Notes: generated from the sequence alone by a model not told the origin. A stretch of DNA of 15,380 bases from Syntrophaceae bacterium UBA4778 (GCA_002403175.1 DHHG01000283.1:1-15380); one strand, 5' to 3'; positions 1-7,833 are shown, counted from the stretch's first letter. Numbers and translations: made by a program.

Positions 1-1356
1 GATGCGCAGCGCCGGGGGGGCGCTCAATCCATCAAGGTTCTCCCCGATGATCGTACCAATACCATCATCGTAATGGCGACCGAATTTTACACAGAGCGTG
101 TCCGGCAGTTGATCAATTTACTCGATAGAGAGGTCCCCAGAGGCGATTCCACCATGCACGTTTACCGGCTGCAGAACGCCAATGCCGAAGACCTCGCAAA
201 GGTCCTGATGAGCCTGCCTCAGAAAGATGCAGCCAAGGGAGGTACTGAAAAAGGAAAGGCGCCGGTTATCTCGAAAGAGATCCAGGTCCAGGCCGACAAA
301 GCGACCAACACACTGATTATTTCTGCGGCAAGAGACGACTACAAGGTCATTGAGGAAGTAATCAAGAGTCTCGATGTGTCGCGTGCGATGGTCTATCTGG
401 AAGCCCTCATCATGGAAGTCAGCGTCAATAAAAACTTCAAATTGGGAGTGGAATGGCGCTTCATGGCGAAAACGGGAGAGGATGCCGCACTGTTTGGAGG
501 TTCGGGGGGCATCGGCAGTTCAACGGATCCGGGCGCGTTTTCCATTTTCCCGAATACCAATACCTTTCCCTCGGGTTTCACTTTCGGCGTTATGGGAAAA
601 GGATTAAGCATCGGGGGCGTCACCTTTCCAACGATCGGGGCCGTCATCCAGGCGGTTCAGCGGGATCAGGATATCCATATTCTGTCCACACCGCAGATCC
701 TGACCATGGATAACGAGGATGCGGAAATCAGGGTCGGTCAGAACATTCCGTACCTGACCCGCCAGGAAACATCGTCCTCAACAGTGGCCTACAGCAATTA
801 CGAATACCGGGATGTCGGTGTGATGCTGAAAGTAACGCCCCATATCAATGAGGACGGTTTTGTCCGGATGAAGATCGCGCAGGAGGTCACGCAACTGGTA
901 TCTCAGAGTTCAGGAATCACGAATGTTTCCGCACCGACAACCCTGAAACGTACGGCCAATACCACAGTGATCATCAAGGACGGCAATACCGTCGTGATCG
1001 GCGGAATTATCGGCGACAGTTCTACCATTAACAACTATGAGGTTCCGTGTCTCGGCAAGATTCCCCTGATCGGCAACTTGTTCAAATCGAAAGGCAACAC
1101 TCGCGAGAAGACCAATCTCTTCGTCTTCCTGACGCCAAAAATCGTCAGAACACAGGCGGATGCCGCCGGAATCTATCAGGAGAAGCGGACCGGCATGGGC
1201 GAAATGCGGGAAGGAATCATCAAGCTCCATGAGAACGAAGGCAAGAAAGTTTTACCTCCGCCTCCAATTCAACCGCAAATGCAGCGGAACCCGGCTCCTT
1301 TGAATTCGCAACCACAGACCGATCCGAAGCAGATAAACCCGGCAAACCGCTTATAA
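1..1356 (+). CDS. gspD: Type II secretion system secretin GspD, 3' part (5' end outside window)
   Basis: Secretin of the type II secretion system, the multimeric outer-membrane channel through which folded periplasmic proteins leave the cell. The reading frame is open from base 1, so the ATG at 73 is internal and the N-terminal signal peptide and N0/N1 domains are missing. Counting from base 1 (451 residues present), N-domain repeats are recognisable by IKVLPDDRTNTIIV (about 11-24), VYRLQNANAEDLAKVL (about 54-69) and IQVQADKATNTLII (about 94-107). The secretin core follows, with STPQILTMDNEDAEI, the VTPHINEDG strand and the PLIGNLFKSK segment before a FLTPKIVRT strand. The tail after about residue 410 is rich in Pro, Gln and Asn and low in complexity, as is common after the secretin domain. 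It is followed 14 bases later by gspE, so the two are probably cotranscribed. Type IV pilus PilQ is less likely because of the GspD-type N-domain repeats and the adjacent gspE-like ATPase. Confidence 0.93.
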   Translation, partial: DAQRRGGAQSIKVLPDDRTNTIIVMATEFYTERVRQLINLLDREVPRGDSTMHVYRLQNANAEDLAKVLMSLPQKDAAKGGTEKGKAPVISKEIQVQADKATNTLIISAARDDYKVIEEVIKSLDVSRAMVYLEALIMEVSVNKNFKLGVEWRFMAKTGEDAALFGGSGGIGSSTDPGAFSIFPNTNTFPSGFTFGVMGKGLSIGGVTFPTIGAVIQAVQRDQDIHILSTPQILTMDNEDAEIRVGQNIPYLTRQETSSSTVAYSNYEYRDVGVMLKVTPHINEDGFVRMKIAQEVTQLVSQSSGITNVSAPTTLKRTANTTVIIKDGNTVVIGGIIGDSSTINNYEVPCLGKIPLIGNLFKSKGNTREKTNLFVFLTPKIVRTQADAAGIYQEKRTGMGEMREGIIKLHENEGKKVLPPPPIQPQMQRNPAPLNSQPQTDPKQINPANRL

Positions 1357-1370
1357 AAGGTTTTTATTGA

Positions 1371-3134
1371 ATGTCATTTAAAACACGTTTTTCAGAACTG
1401 ACCGGCAGGAAAACCCCTTCCGGATTTGAAGCCGAACATGCTAACGCGCAGACGGCCAATCGGGGGAGACCTGCTCGAAACGGGGACTCCGTAATGCCGG
1501 ACTCTACGAAAACGGCTTCTCGGAACGAGGCCATCTCGGAAAAGGAAAGATTGCTTCTTCTCAGTCGCGAATTTAATATTCCGTTTCATCCCGAACTGAA
1601 TCTGGAAAACCTGAAAACGGACTTTACCAAAAAAATACCGATTCAGTATCTTCGCAAGCACAAGCTGGTTCCACTGGAAACAGCCGCCGGCGCCGTGATT
1701 GCCGTTCACGATCCCTCCAATTTCGAATCCCTGGACGACCTTTGCAAGGTTCTGGGCAGAAGCAACATGCAGGTTGTACTTTCGACGGAATCCGCTATTT
1801 TTTCCGCTATTAATTTTGCTTACGATCTCGGCAGGGATTCGGCGGAAGATTTTTTTCAGGTTATGAACGGCGAATCCCCGGACAGCATCATTTCGGAAAT
1901 CGAGGAAACAGGCGATCTTCTGGACGATGCAGGGGACGCTCCAATGATCAAACTGGTCAACATCCTGCTGGCCCAGGCAATCAAGGACCGCGCAAGCGAT
2001 ATTCACATCGAACCTTATCAGAATTCGGTCAAGGTCCGTTACCGGATCGACGGCATGCTCTACAATACCCTGAGTCTGCCCCGAAAGGTACAATCCGCGC
2101 TGGTTTCGCGCATCAAGATCATGGCCAAGCTGAATATTGCTGAAAAGAGACTCCCGCAAGACGGCCGGATCGAAGTAAAAATCGGCGATAAGGGAACCGA
2201 CATCCGCGTCTCCGTTATTCCGACTGCATTCGGAGAAAGGGTTGTTCTACGATTGCTCGATAAAACGGGAACCATTCTGAATTTATCCGATCTGGGACTC
2301 GACCCGCAGCGAATCAGGATTTTCAATGAATTGATCAAATCACCGTACGGCATCGTCCTGGTTACGGGACCAACGGGAAGCGGCAAAACAACGACGCTCT
2401 ATGCCGCCCTTTCCACCATCAACAACCCTGAAATCAATATCATCACGATTGAAGATCCGATTGAATACCAGATCGAAGGAATCGGCCAGATACAGGTCAA
2501 CCCTAAAATCGACCTGACATTTGCCGCCGGTTTGAGGTCCATCGTGCGCCAGGACCCCGATGTGATCCTGGTCGGAGAGATACGCGATAAGGAAACAGCC
2601 GAGATTGCGATCCAGTCTTCGCTCACCGGACATCTTGTATTTTCCACCCTCCATACGAACGATGCGGCCAGCGCAGTAACCCGTCTGATCGATATGGAAA
2701 TCGAACCTTTTCTGATTTCGTCCTCCATGATCGCCATTATTGCCCAGCGACTGATCAGGGTTCTCTGTCCCAAGTGCCGTGAAAGTTATACTCCTGATGC
2801 CGAATCCCTTGCCAATATCGGGATCGACAAATCGCTCCTTGCTAACGGTCAGATCTTCCGGAAAAAAGGATGTCATGCCTGCATGCATACCGGCTATCGC
2901 GGAAGGACAGCCATTTTTGAAATCATGGTCATGGACGAGAATCTGAAGCGCCTGATCCTGAAGACGTCGGATTCAAACCATATTCATGAGGAGGCGATTA
3001 AAAGAGGCATGACGACCCTGATGCAGGACGGAGCCCGAAAAATCATGGAGGGAGTGACTACATTGGAAGAAGTCCTCAGGGTCACACGGGTTTTGAAGCG
3101 TGATGCGGATTTCCTGAATCCTGATGATGTCTGA
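1371..3134 (+). CDS. gspE: Type II secretion system ATPase GspE
   Basis: Cytoplasmic hexameric ATPase that powers pseudopilus assembly in type II secretion. The 587-residue product has a low-complexity N-terminus (about 1-60) and a GspE N-terminal domain (about 65-160). The ATPase core carries Walker A GPTGSGKTT (333-341), an Asp-box region around IEDPIEYQ, Walker B ILVGE (399-403) in the RQDPDVILVGEIRD block, and the TLHTNDA His-box. A tetracysteine zinc motif is present, C466-P-K-C469 and C501-H-A-C504, which is typical of GspE/PilB ATPases. The start is the ATG at 1371 with a weak AAAGG upstream. The N-terminal extension of about 60 residues is longer than in many GspE proteins, so a later start (for example the internal ATG giving MPDSTK) is possible. 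PilB is the main alternative; position directly after a GspD favours GspE. No gspF follows in this window. Confidence 0.93.
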   Translation: MSFKTRFSELTGRKTPSGFEAEHANAQTANRGRPARNGDSVMPDSTKTASRNEAISEKERLLLLSREFNIPFHPELNLENLKTDFTKKIPIQYLRKHKLVPLETAAGAVIAVHDPSNFESLDDLCKVLGRSNMQVVLSTESAIFSAINFAYDLGRDSAEDFFQVMNGESPDSIISEIEETGDLLDDAGDAPMIKLVNILLAQAIKDRASDIHIEPYQNSVKVRYRIDGMLYNTLSLPRKVQSALVSRIKIMAKLNIAEKRLPQDGRIEVKIGDKGTDIRVSVIPTAFGERVVLRLLDKTGTILNLSDLGLDPQRIRIFNELIKSPYGIVLVTGPTGSGKTTTLYAALSTINNPEINIITIEDPIEYQIEGIGQIQVNPKIDLTFAAGLRSIVRQDPDVILVGEIRDKETAEIAIQSSLTGHLVFSTLHTNDAASAVTRLIDMEIEPFLISSSMIAIIAQRLIRVLCPKCRESYTPDAESLANIGIDKSLLANGQIFRKKGCHACMHTGYRGRTAIFEIMVMDENLKRLILKTSDSNHIHEEAIKRGMTTLMQDGARKIMEGVTTLEEVLRVTRVLKRDADFLNPDDV

Positions 3135-3156
3135 ACATCGCTATCGTTCTTGCAGT

Positions 3157-3320
3157 CTGTTCAAAAAGGTTTAGATGCAAGGCATCGCACTTGCCCCGAG
3201 GTAGTTGTCGGGGGAGATCGAGCAGCGGAGCGCACTTTAGGATGTACGTGAGCAGCTCTTGTCCCGGGTCCTTTCGGGGATATCCGAAGCGTAACGCAGC
3301 AGATAAGCCTTTTTCAACAG
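3157..3320. repeat. Intergenic inverted-repeat element (about 164 bp), non-coding
   Basis: The element is bounded by imperfect terminal inverted repeats: left arm 3157-3179 (CTGTTCAAAAAGG...) and right arm 3298-3320 (...CCTTTTTCAACAG), 18 of 23 positions matching when one arm is reverse-complemented. Inside are a perfect 6-bp hairpin, CCCCGA (3194-3199) with TCGGGG (3208-3213), and a G/C-rich dyad around 3261-3281. The arms with 'GATGCA' and 'AACGCAGCAGAT' inner edges resemble a dispersed intergenic repeat I recall from deltaproteobacterial genomes; that resemblance is from memory. No encoded transposase is visible, so it would be a non-autonomous (MITE- or REP-like) element. It begins 22 bp after the gspE stop and could also act as a transcript-end structure. 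Confidence 0.6.
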
Positions 3321-3454
3321 CCGCTAATCCAAAACCAAATTTATTGCAGATAGGACTTGCCCCTGCTGGTTCAAAGCTGGCATAATGCCTGGCAAATCTC
3401 CATAAGTCGGATTCAGTCAAAACAATTTGCAAATTCATTCACAGAAGGTGCGCT
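3321..3454 (+). promoter_or_regulatory. Putative promoter region for the MBL-cdaA operon
   Basis: The stretch between gspE and the next gene (3135-3454) holds the repeat element and this 134-bp remainder, and no gene. A plausible sigma70-type promoter is TTGCCC (3357-3362), an 18-bp spacer, then CATAAT (3381-3386), which matches the -10 consensus at 5 of 6 positions. A leader of roughly 60 nt would then precede the hydrolase gene. The assignment rests on consensus match alone. Confidence 0.35.
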
Positions 3455-4291
3455 ATGCTCATTCACTGCTGGGGTTCACGCGGCTCTATACCTGTCTCCG
3501 GAAGGGAATACCTCAAGTACGGAGGGGATACATCCTGCATTGAGATCAGATCGGGAGACAATATCATCATCATCGATGCAGGCACCGGTATTCGGCGCTT
3601 GGGGAACCAGCTCATCCGGGAGGGCATCCTTCATTGCGATTTGTTTTTCACACATGCGCACTGGGATCACCTGATGGGATTTCCTTTCTTCAAACCGCTT
3701 TATCGGAAAGGTGCGAAAATCAGGATTCACGGATACCCGTTTGCAGTTACATTCATCGAAGAAATGCTGTCGAAAATCATGTCTCCTCCCAACTTCCCGG
3801 TAAGCTATTCGGAAATTCAGGCCGACATCGAGTATGTCCATAGCTGCCCGGATAGAACCTGCATTAAGGATATTACAGTGGATACCATTCCGCTCAGCCA
3901 TCCCAACCAGGGCAACGGCTATAAATTCACTGCCAATGGAAAGGTGTTCACCTTTCTGACCGATAACGAGCTCGAATATGTACATCCCGGAGGATGCGGA
4001 TTTTCGGATTACCTGGAATTCGTGAAGGGATCGGATCTGCTCATTCATGATGCTGAGTACACAGCGGAGGAGTGGGAGAAGTACAAACACTGGGGACACT
4101 CGTCTTACCGTAGCGCGCTTGATCTGGCGATACAGGCGGAAGTTAAGCGACTTGGCCTCTTTCATCTGAATCAGGACCGGCGCGATGACGAAATGGACCT
4201 CATATCCGCAAATTGCGAAGAAATCATTTTGGAAAAAAAATCCGATTTAAAATGTTTTCCGGTTAGTTGCGATATGATATTAGAATTGTAA
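3455..4291 (+). CDS. Metallo-beta-lactamase-fold hydrolase
   Basis: A 278-residue MBL-fold metal-dependent hydrolase of the 'WGSRGSIP' type (Lactamase_B_2 / RNase Z-like side of the superfamily). It begins MLIHCWGSRGSIPVSG. The metal-binding motif H-x-H-x-D-H is THAHWDH at 66-72 (H67, H69, D71, H72). Further candidate ligands are H148 (IPLSHPNQ), D169 or D198 (FLTDNE, LIHDAEY) and H236 (LFHLNQ). W210-216 contains HWGHSS (H211, H214). The substrate cannot be read from the sequence; related proteins include phosphodiesterases and nucleases. No signal peptide is seen, so it is probably cytoplasmic. The start is the ATG at 3455 with GAAGG about 8 bp upstream. It is the first gene of a plus-strand run with cdaA 23 bp downstream, which raises a possible role in cyclic dinucleotide turnover (inference only). 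Confidence 0.85.
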   Translation: MLIHCWGSRGSIPVSGREYLKYGGDTSCIEIRSGDNIIIIDAGTGIRRLGNQLIREGILHCDLFFTHAHWDHLMGFPFFKPLYRKGAKIRIHGYPFAVTFIEEMLSKIMSPPNFPVSYSEIQADIEYVHSCPDRTCIKDITVDTIPLSHPNQGNGYKFTANGKVFTFLTDNELEYVHPGGCGFSDYLEFVKGSDLLIHDAEYTAEEWEKYKHWGHSSYRSALDLAIQAEVKRLGLFHLNQDRRDDEMDLISANCEEIILEKKSDLKCFPVSCDMILEL

Positions 4292-4314
4292 TCATAAACG
4301 GGGGAATTTTTCTA

Positions 4315-5754
4315 TTGGGAGAGATTGCGTCTTATTTTGCATCATTCCGCGTTCAGGATATTCTGGATGTCGTAATCATTTCGTTTCTGATTTACGGATT
4401 CCTGATCTGGTTCAAGAAAACATCCTCCCGTTTCATGCTGGTCGGCATCATCCTCCTCGGAATTGTTTACGGAGCGTCCCGATATTTCCAGCTTTACATG
4501 ACCGCTTCCATTCTGCAGAGTTTTTTTGCCGTTCTGATTTTTGCGATTATCGTCATTTTTCAGGAGGAACTGCGACGATTTCTGGAAAGATTGGCCATAT
4601 GGAGCAGAATCAGAAAAAAAAGCGCAACCTCGTTTGAACATGATATTGAGGTTATCACATCGACCGTTGCAGGCCTCGCCCGCAAGAAAATTGGCGCCCT
4701 GATCGTCATCATGGGTGAAGAGCCGCTAGACAGGCATATTGAAGAAGGAATTCCGCTCAAAGGCATTCTGAGCCAGCCGCTGCTCGAAAGTATTTTTGAT
4801 CCTCATTCGCTCGGCCACGATGGCGCCGTAATTATTGATCGGGGGCGAGTAATCCAATTCGGGTGCCATCTCCCTCTTTCCTCCAATTCCAAAGAATTCG
4901 GCAACATCGGGCTTCGCCATACAGCGGCTCTCGGCTTATCTGAGCGTTCCGATGCATTAGCTATCGTTGTTTCGGAGGAACGGGGCACAATATGCATTGC
5001 CAGGGGAGCAAGACTCGAACCCATTGAGAATGCTCCCGCTCTTAAAGCCGTACTCGAGAACTTTTATACACTGCACTCTCCCGGTGAAACACCGAGACCA
5101 TTTTATATGTGGTTAAGAGAGAATGCCCTGGAAAAAGCGCTCGCAATCGGTCTTGCTTCTATTCTGTGGCTGGGCTTTGGATATCAGCGCGAGATTGTGC
5201 AGCGGGATATCTCCGTTCCTATAGAATACAGAAACCTGCCTTCGGATTGGTTCATTGAGGAACCGAAACTTGCGGAAGCAAAAATCATACTGACAGGTCC
5301 GGAACAGGCTTTTCACCTGTTCAATCCGGCAGGTCTACGGATTTCATTGGATCTGTCGAACATAAAGCAAGGAGGACAGGAAATCGCCGTCTCGAAATCC
5401 ATGGTGCGGACTCCTTCCAATATTTCCGTCATCGGGATCAAGCCCGAGCGAATTCATATCATGGCGTACAAACTGCTACCTGTTAAGGCTCCTATTGAAA
5501 TCCGGACAACAGGAACACTCCCTCGGGGATTGGTGCTTGAAAATATAGAAGTCCAGCCTTCTTCGATAACAGTCATGGTGCCCCCCAGGTTTTACAGGAC
5601 CGGAATTACGATCAAGACCAAACCGATCAATTTAAGAAATATCACCGACAGTACTGTGCTCGTTCCCGATTTTTCGCTTCCGCCCGAAATCAGGCTTCCC
5701 GAAGATGAAATGTCATCTATCCTATTATCGGTTAAGGTTCGCCCAAGAACATAG
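4315..5754 (+). CDS. cdaA: Membrane diadenylate cyclase fused to YbbR domains (CdaA-CdaR fusion)
   Basis: Makes cyclic di-AMP from two ATP at the inner membrane. I start it at TTG 4315, preceded by GGGGGA (4300-4305, 9-nt spacing), giving 479 residues; an upstream in-frame TTG at 4267 lies inside the preceding gene and lacks a clear ribosome site. Three N-terminal membrane segments (about 17-34, 40-54, 66-82) are followed by the DAC domain (about 100-255) with the catalytic DGA at 169-171 and RHT at 201-203, where the usual motif is RHR. A fourth membrane segment (about 273-289) leads into two YbbR-like repeats (about 295-380 and 385-479; for example VPIEYRNLPSDWFIEE and APIEIRTTGTLPRGLVLENI) that should face the periplasm. 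In Firmicutes, CdaA and its regulator CdaR (YbbR repeats) are separate neighbouring genes; here they form one polypeptide. It is probably cotranscribed with its neighbours on both sides. Confidence 0.9.
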   Translation: MGEIASYFASFRVQDILDVVIISFLIYGFLIWFKKTSSRFMLVGIILLGIVYGASRYFQLYMTASILQSFFAVLIFAIIVIFQEELRRFLERLAIWSRIRKKSATSFEHDIEVITSTVAGLARKKIGALIVIMGEEPLDRHIEEGIPLKGILSQPLLESIFDPHSLGHDGAVIIDRGRVIQFGCHLPLSSNSKEFGNIGLRHTAALGLSERSDALAIVVSEERGTICIARGARLEPIENAPALKAVLENFYTLHSPGETPRPFYMWLRENALEKALAIGLASILWLGFGYQREIVQRDISVPIEYRNLPSDWFIEEPKLAEAKIILTGPEQAFHLFNPAGLRISLDLSNIKQGGQEIAVSKSMVRTPSNISVIGIKPERIHIMAYKLLPVKAPIEIRTTGTLPRGLVLENIEVQPSSITVMVPPRFYRTGITIKTKPINLRNITDSTVLVPDFSLPPEIRLPEDEMSSILLSVKVRPRT

Positions 5755-5801
5755 AAGCGTTCGTTTCGGGATCTGTCTTGCCTAAAGAGGAGGAACCTTC
5801 A

Positions 5802-6644
5802 TTGATTGATCTATCCCGAATCGATTATTCCGCTCTGGATCGTTTGGAGCCTGTCCGTTACCTTTTTTATCCCCGGCCCGATTACTCACCGCAACGCACC
5901 GAGTCGGAACATGTTCTGATCCCGGTCGAACAGGACGTTGCGATCGATTCCGCTTTTTATATATGGGACAACGCTGCGCCGATTATCCTTTTTTTCCATG
6001 GCAACGGAGAAATCGTAAGCGACTACGATCAGGTTTCCGAGCTTTATGCCCGAGCAGGATTGAATTTTATTATAGCCGATTACAGGGGATATGGCCGATC
6101 CACCGGAACACCCAGCATCACAGGAATGATGCGGGACTGCCATACCATTTATGAATTTGTACGGTCTCGGCTTAGAGACAAAGGCTGTTCAGGACCATTT
6201 ATCGTCATGGGGCGATCCCTTGGCAGCGCATCCGCTCTGGAGATCCTGGCAGGCCACGGAGATACAGTCGACGGTCTCATCATTGAAAGCGGATTTGCCC
6301 AGACCCAAACCCTTCTGGATCTGATCGGAATCAAAATGAAGAATGTGAATCTAACGGAGGAAGACGGCTTCCGCAACCTCGACAAGATCAGAACTTTCGG
6401 TAAACCGACCCTGATCATTCATGCCGAGCACGATCACCTTCTCCCATTCAGCGAAGGGCAGCTTCTGTATGAGTCCAGTCCCGCTCAGGAAAAGAAATTA
6501 TTGAAGATCGCCGGTGCCGACCACAATGATATTCTGGAACGGGATACCGAAAGCTATATGAAGGCAATCAGGAGTTTAGCAGATTTGACGGTCAGTCGCT
6601 CACACGAAGACCATCCCGAGGGGAACGGATCATGTCCGGAGTGA
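5802..6644 (+). CDS. Alpha/beta hydrolase (serine hydrolase family)
   Basis: Cytoplasmic alpha/beta-hydrolase-fold protein of the BEM46/YqkD-like group, substrate unknown. I choose TTG 5802 because AGGAGG (5788-5793) sits 8 nt upstream; the longer alternative TTG at 5778 would place that ribosome site inside the coding region. The product is 280 residues. The oxyanion-hole motif HGNGE is at 66-70, DYRGYGRS follows strand 4, and the nucleophile elbow is GRSLGS with Ser139. The likely catalytic acid is Asp211 (HAEHDHLLPF) and the catalytic His is 241 (GADHND). No signal peptide or membrane segment is visible. It lies 47 bp after cdaA and its 3' end overlaps the next gene by 13 bp, so it is translated as part of the same operon. 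Confidence 0.87.
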   Translation: MIDLSRIDYSALDRLEPVRYLFYPRPDYSPQRTESEHVLIPVEQDVAIDSAFYIWDNAAPIILFFHGNGEIVSDYDQVSELYARAGLNFIIADYRGYGRSTGTPSITGMMRDCHTIYEFVRSRLRDKGCSGPFIVMGRSLGSASALEILAGHGDTVDGLIIESGFAQTQTLLDLIGIKMKNVNLTEEDGFRNLDKIRTFGKPTLIIHAEHDHLLPFSEGQLLYESSPAQEKKLLKIAGADHNDILERDTESYMKAIRSLADLTVSRSHEDHPEGNGSCPE

Positions 6645-7741
6645 TTGTAAAGAAATCATCCTACGACTACGCAGTTCTGAAATCACATGTTTTTGAAATG
6701 ATGGACGCATTCGGGGGAGACCGGATCACAAAAAACAGCCGGGTCCTGATCAAGCCGAATTTTCTCTCTCCGGCAAAACCGGAAACGGCCGTTGTAACGC
6801 ATCCGCTTCTGATCCGGGCGACAGCGGAATACGTTTTAGAGAAAGGCGCCAGGCCTCAGGTTTCCGATAGCCCTGCCATGGGATCATTTGAACGCGTTTT
6901 GAAAGAAAGCGGAACGGCGGATGCACTGAAGGGCTTGCCTGTGGAAATGAAGCCTTTCCATTCATCCGTGAAGATCAATATCGGGGATCCTTTTGGAGAA
7001 ATAGATATCGCGGAAGATGTCCTGAAGGCCGACTTCGTAATTAATCTCCCCAAATTCAAAACGCATAATCTGATGCTTCTGACACTCGGGGTCAAAAACC
7101 TCTTCGGGTGCGTCATCGGACTCAAGAAACCCGAATGGCATTTTAAGATAGGAAACAATCTGGAAATGTTTTCCCGCCTGATCGTCCTGATTCATAACAC
7201 AATCAAACCGCAAATGACCCTGCTGGATGGAATCCTGGCGATGGAAGGAGATGGGCCGGGACGGGGAGGCAGCCCCAAACACGCCGGACTTCTAATCGGC
7301 TCGGAAGACGCTTTCCTGCTGGACCGGACGGTCTGTTATCTGCTCGGCATACCTCCCGATCGCGTCCCGATCAACAGGTGCGCCAGGGAGATGGGATTTC
7401 CAAAAAATGTGGATCGGGAAGAAAAACCCGCGAAGATTCTCGATTTCAGAATGCCGGGAGCCGGAATTCCTGTCACCGCCGGAAAAATCCAGGATGTGGC
7501 CCGCCGCCTCTTCATATCCAAGCCGGTCATCGATGATCCGGCAGCATGCCCGGGATGCGGTGCCTGCCGGGATGTCTGCCCCGCTTCTGCTGTAACGATA
7601 GCTTCAAAGCAAGTCGAATTTGACTACGACAAGTGCATCCGCTGTTACTGCTGTACCGAGGTATGCCCTCACGGCGCACTGCATCCGCAAGAGCCTGTTC
7701 TGGGAAGGCTCGTCAGGAAACTTCTGAAGGGTAAAATATAA
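6632..7741 (+). CDS. DUF362 domain protein with C-terminal 2x[4Fe-4S] ferredoxin domain
   Basis: A 369-residue protein with a DUF362 domain (about 5-290), recognised by IKPNFL (40-45), the THPLLIRA block, KADFVINLPKFKTH (132-145) and LGVKNLFGCVIG (152-163). A bacterial ferredoxin-type domain follows (about 300-352). Two iron-sulfur motifs are clear: C306-x2-C309-x2-C312-x3-C316-P and C335-x2-C338-x2-C341-x3-C345-P, with an extra Cys340 in the second. The physiological reaction of DUF362/ferredoxin proteins is not established to my knowledge; a redox or electron-transfer role in an anaerobe is the reasonable inference. ATG 6632 lies within the end of the preceding hydrolase (13-bp overlap) with GAGGGGAACGG upstream, pointing to translational coupling. 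It is the last gene of the operon; the nikR promoter starts only about 28 bp after its stop and no obvious terminator lies between. Confidence 0.9.
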   Translation: MSGVIVKKSSYDYAVLKSHVFEMMDAFGGDRITKNSRVLIKPNFLSPAKPETAVVTHPLLIRATAEYVLEKGARPQVSDSPAMGSFERVLKESGTADALKGLPVEMKPFHSSVKINIGDPFGEIDIAEDVLKADFVINLPKFKTHNLMLLTLGVKNLFGCVIGLKKPEWHFKIGNNLEMFSRLIVLIHNTIKPQMTLLDGILAMEGDGPGRGGSPKHAGLLIGSEDAFLLDRTVCYLLGIPPDRVPINRCAREMGFPKNVDREEKPAKILDFRMPGAGIPVTAGKIQDVARRLFISKPVIDDPAACPGCGACRDVCPASAVTIASKQVEFDYDKCIRCYCCTEVCPHGALHPQEPVLGRLVRKLLKGKI

Positions 7742-7769
7742 TGAGTATTTTAGCGGTTAGCTTCCGGTC

Positions 7770-7798
7770 TTGACAGAAGCAACCTGCAGTATTACATA
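7770..7798 (+). promoter_or_regulatory. Promoter of nikR (sigma70-like)
   Basis: An exact -35 TTGACA (7770-7775) is followed by a 17-bp spacer and TACATA (7793-7798) as the best-placed -10. The -10 is weak, but spacing is ideal and the NikR-box-like dyad covers it, as expected for an autoregulated gene. The ribosome site GGGAGG (7821-7826) stands 7 nt before the nikR ATG. Confidence 0.55.
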
Positions 7799-7816
7799 TC
7801 TGCTAAAATATAACAC
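7789..7816. promoter_or_regulatory. Putative NikR operator upstream of nikR
   Basis: The dyad GTATTAC-N14-ATAACAC overlaps the -10 and presumed start of nikR. It fits the form GTGTTAC-N13/14-GTAACAC that I recall being proposed for NikR boxes in deltaproteobacteria (from memory). Independently of that recollection, its right half with flank, TAAAATATAACAC (7804-7816), shares 11 of 13 bases with TAAAACGTAACAC on the minus strand at 11786-11774, upstream of the barrel/nickel transporter operon. Confidence 0.55.
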
Positions 7817-7833
7817 ACAAGGGAGGATGTAAG

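Noticed and set aside
1392..2159. 255-codon minus-strand frame inside gspE
   Set aside because: It is antisense to the clearly conserved gspE coding region; length alone is not evidence.
3191..3385. 64-codon frame across the inverted-repeat element
   Set aside because: It follows the repeat's structure and has no protein-like features or ribosome site.
4267..4314. Upstream TTG start of the cyclase inside the MBL gene
   Set aside because: No ribosome site is visible there, whereas TTG 4315 has GGGGGA at proper spacing and yields a typical cyclase N-terminus.
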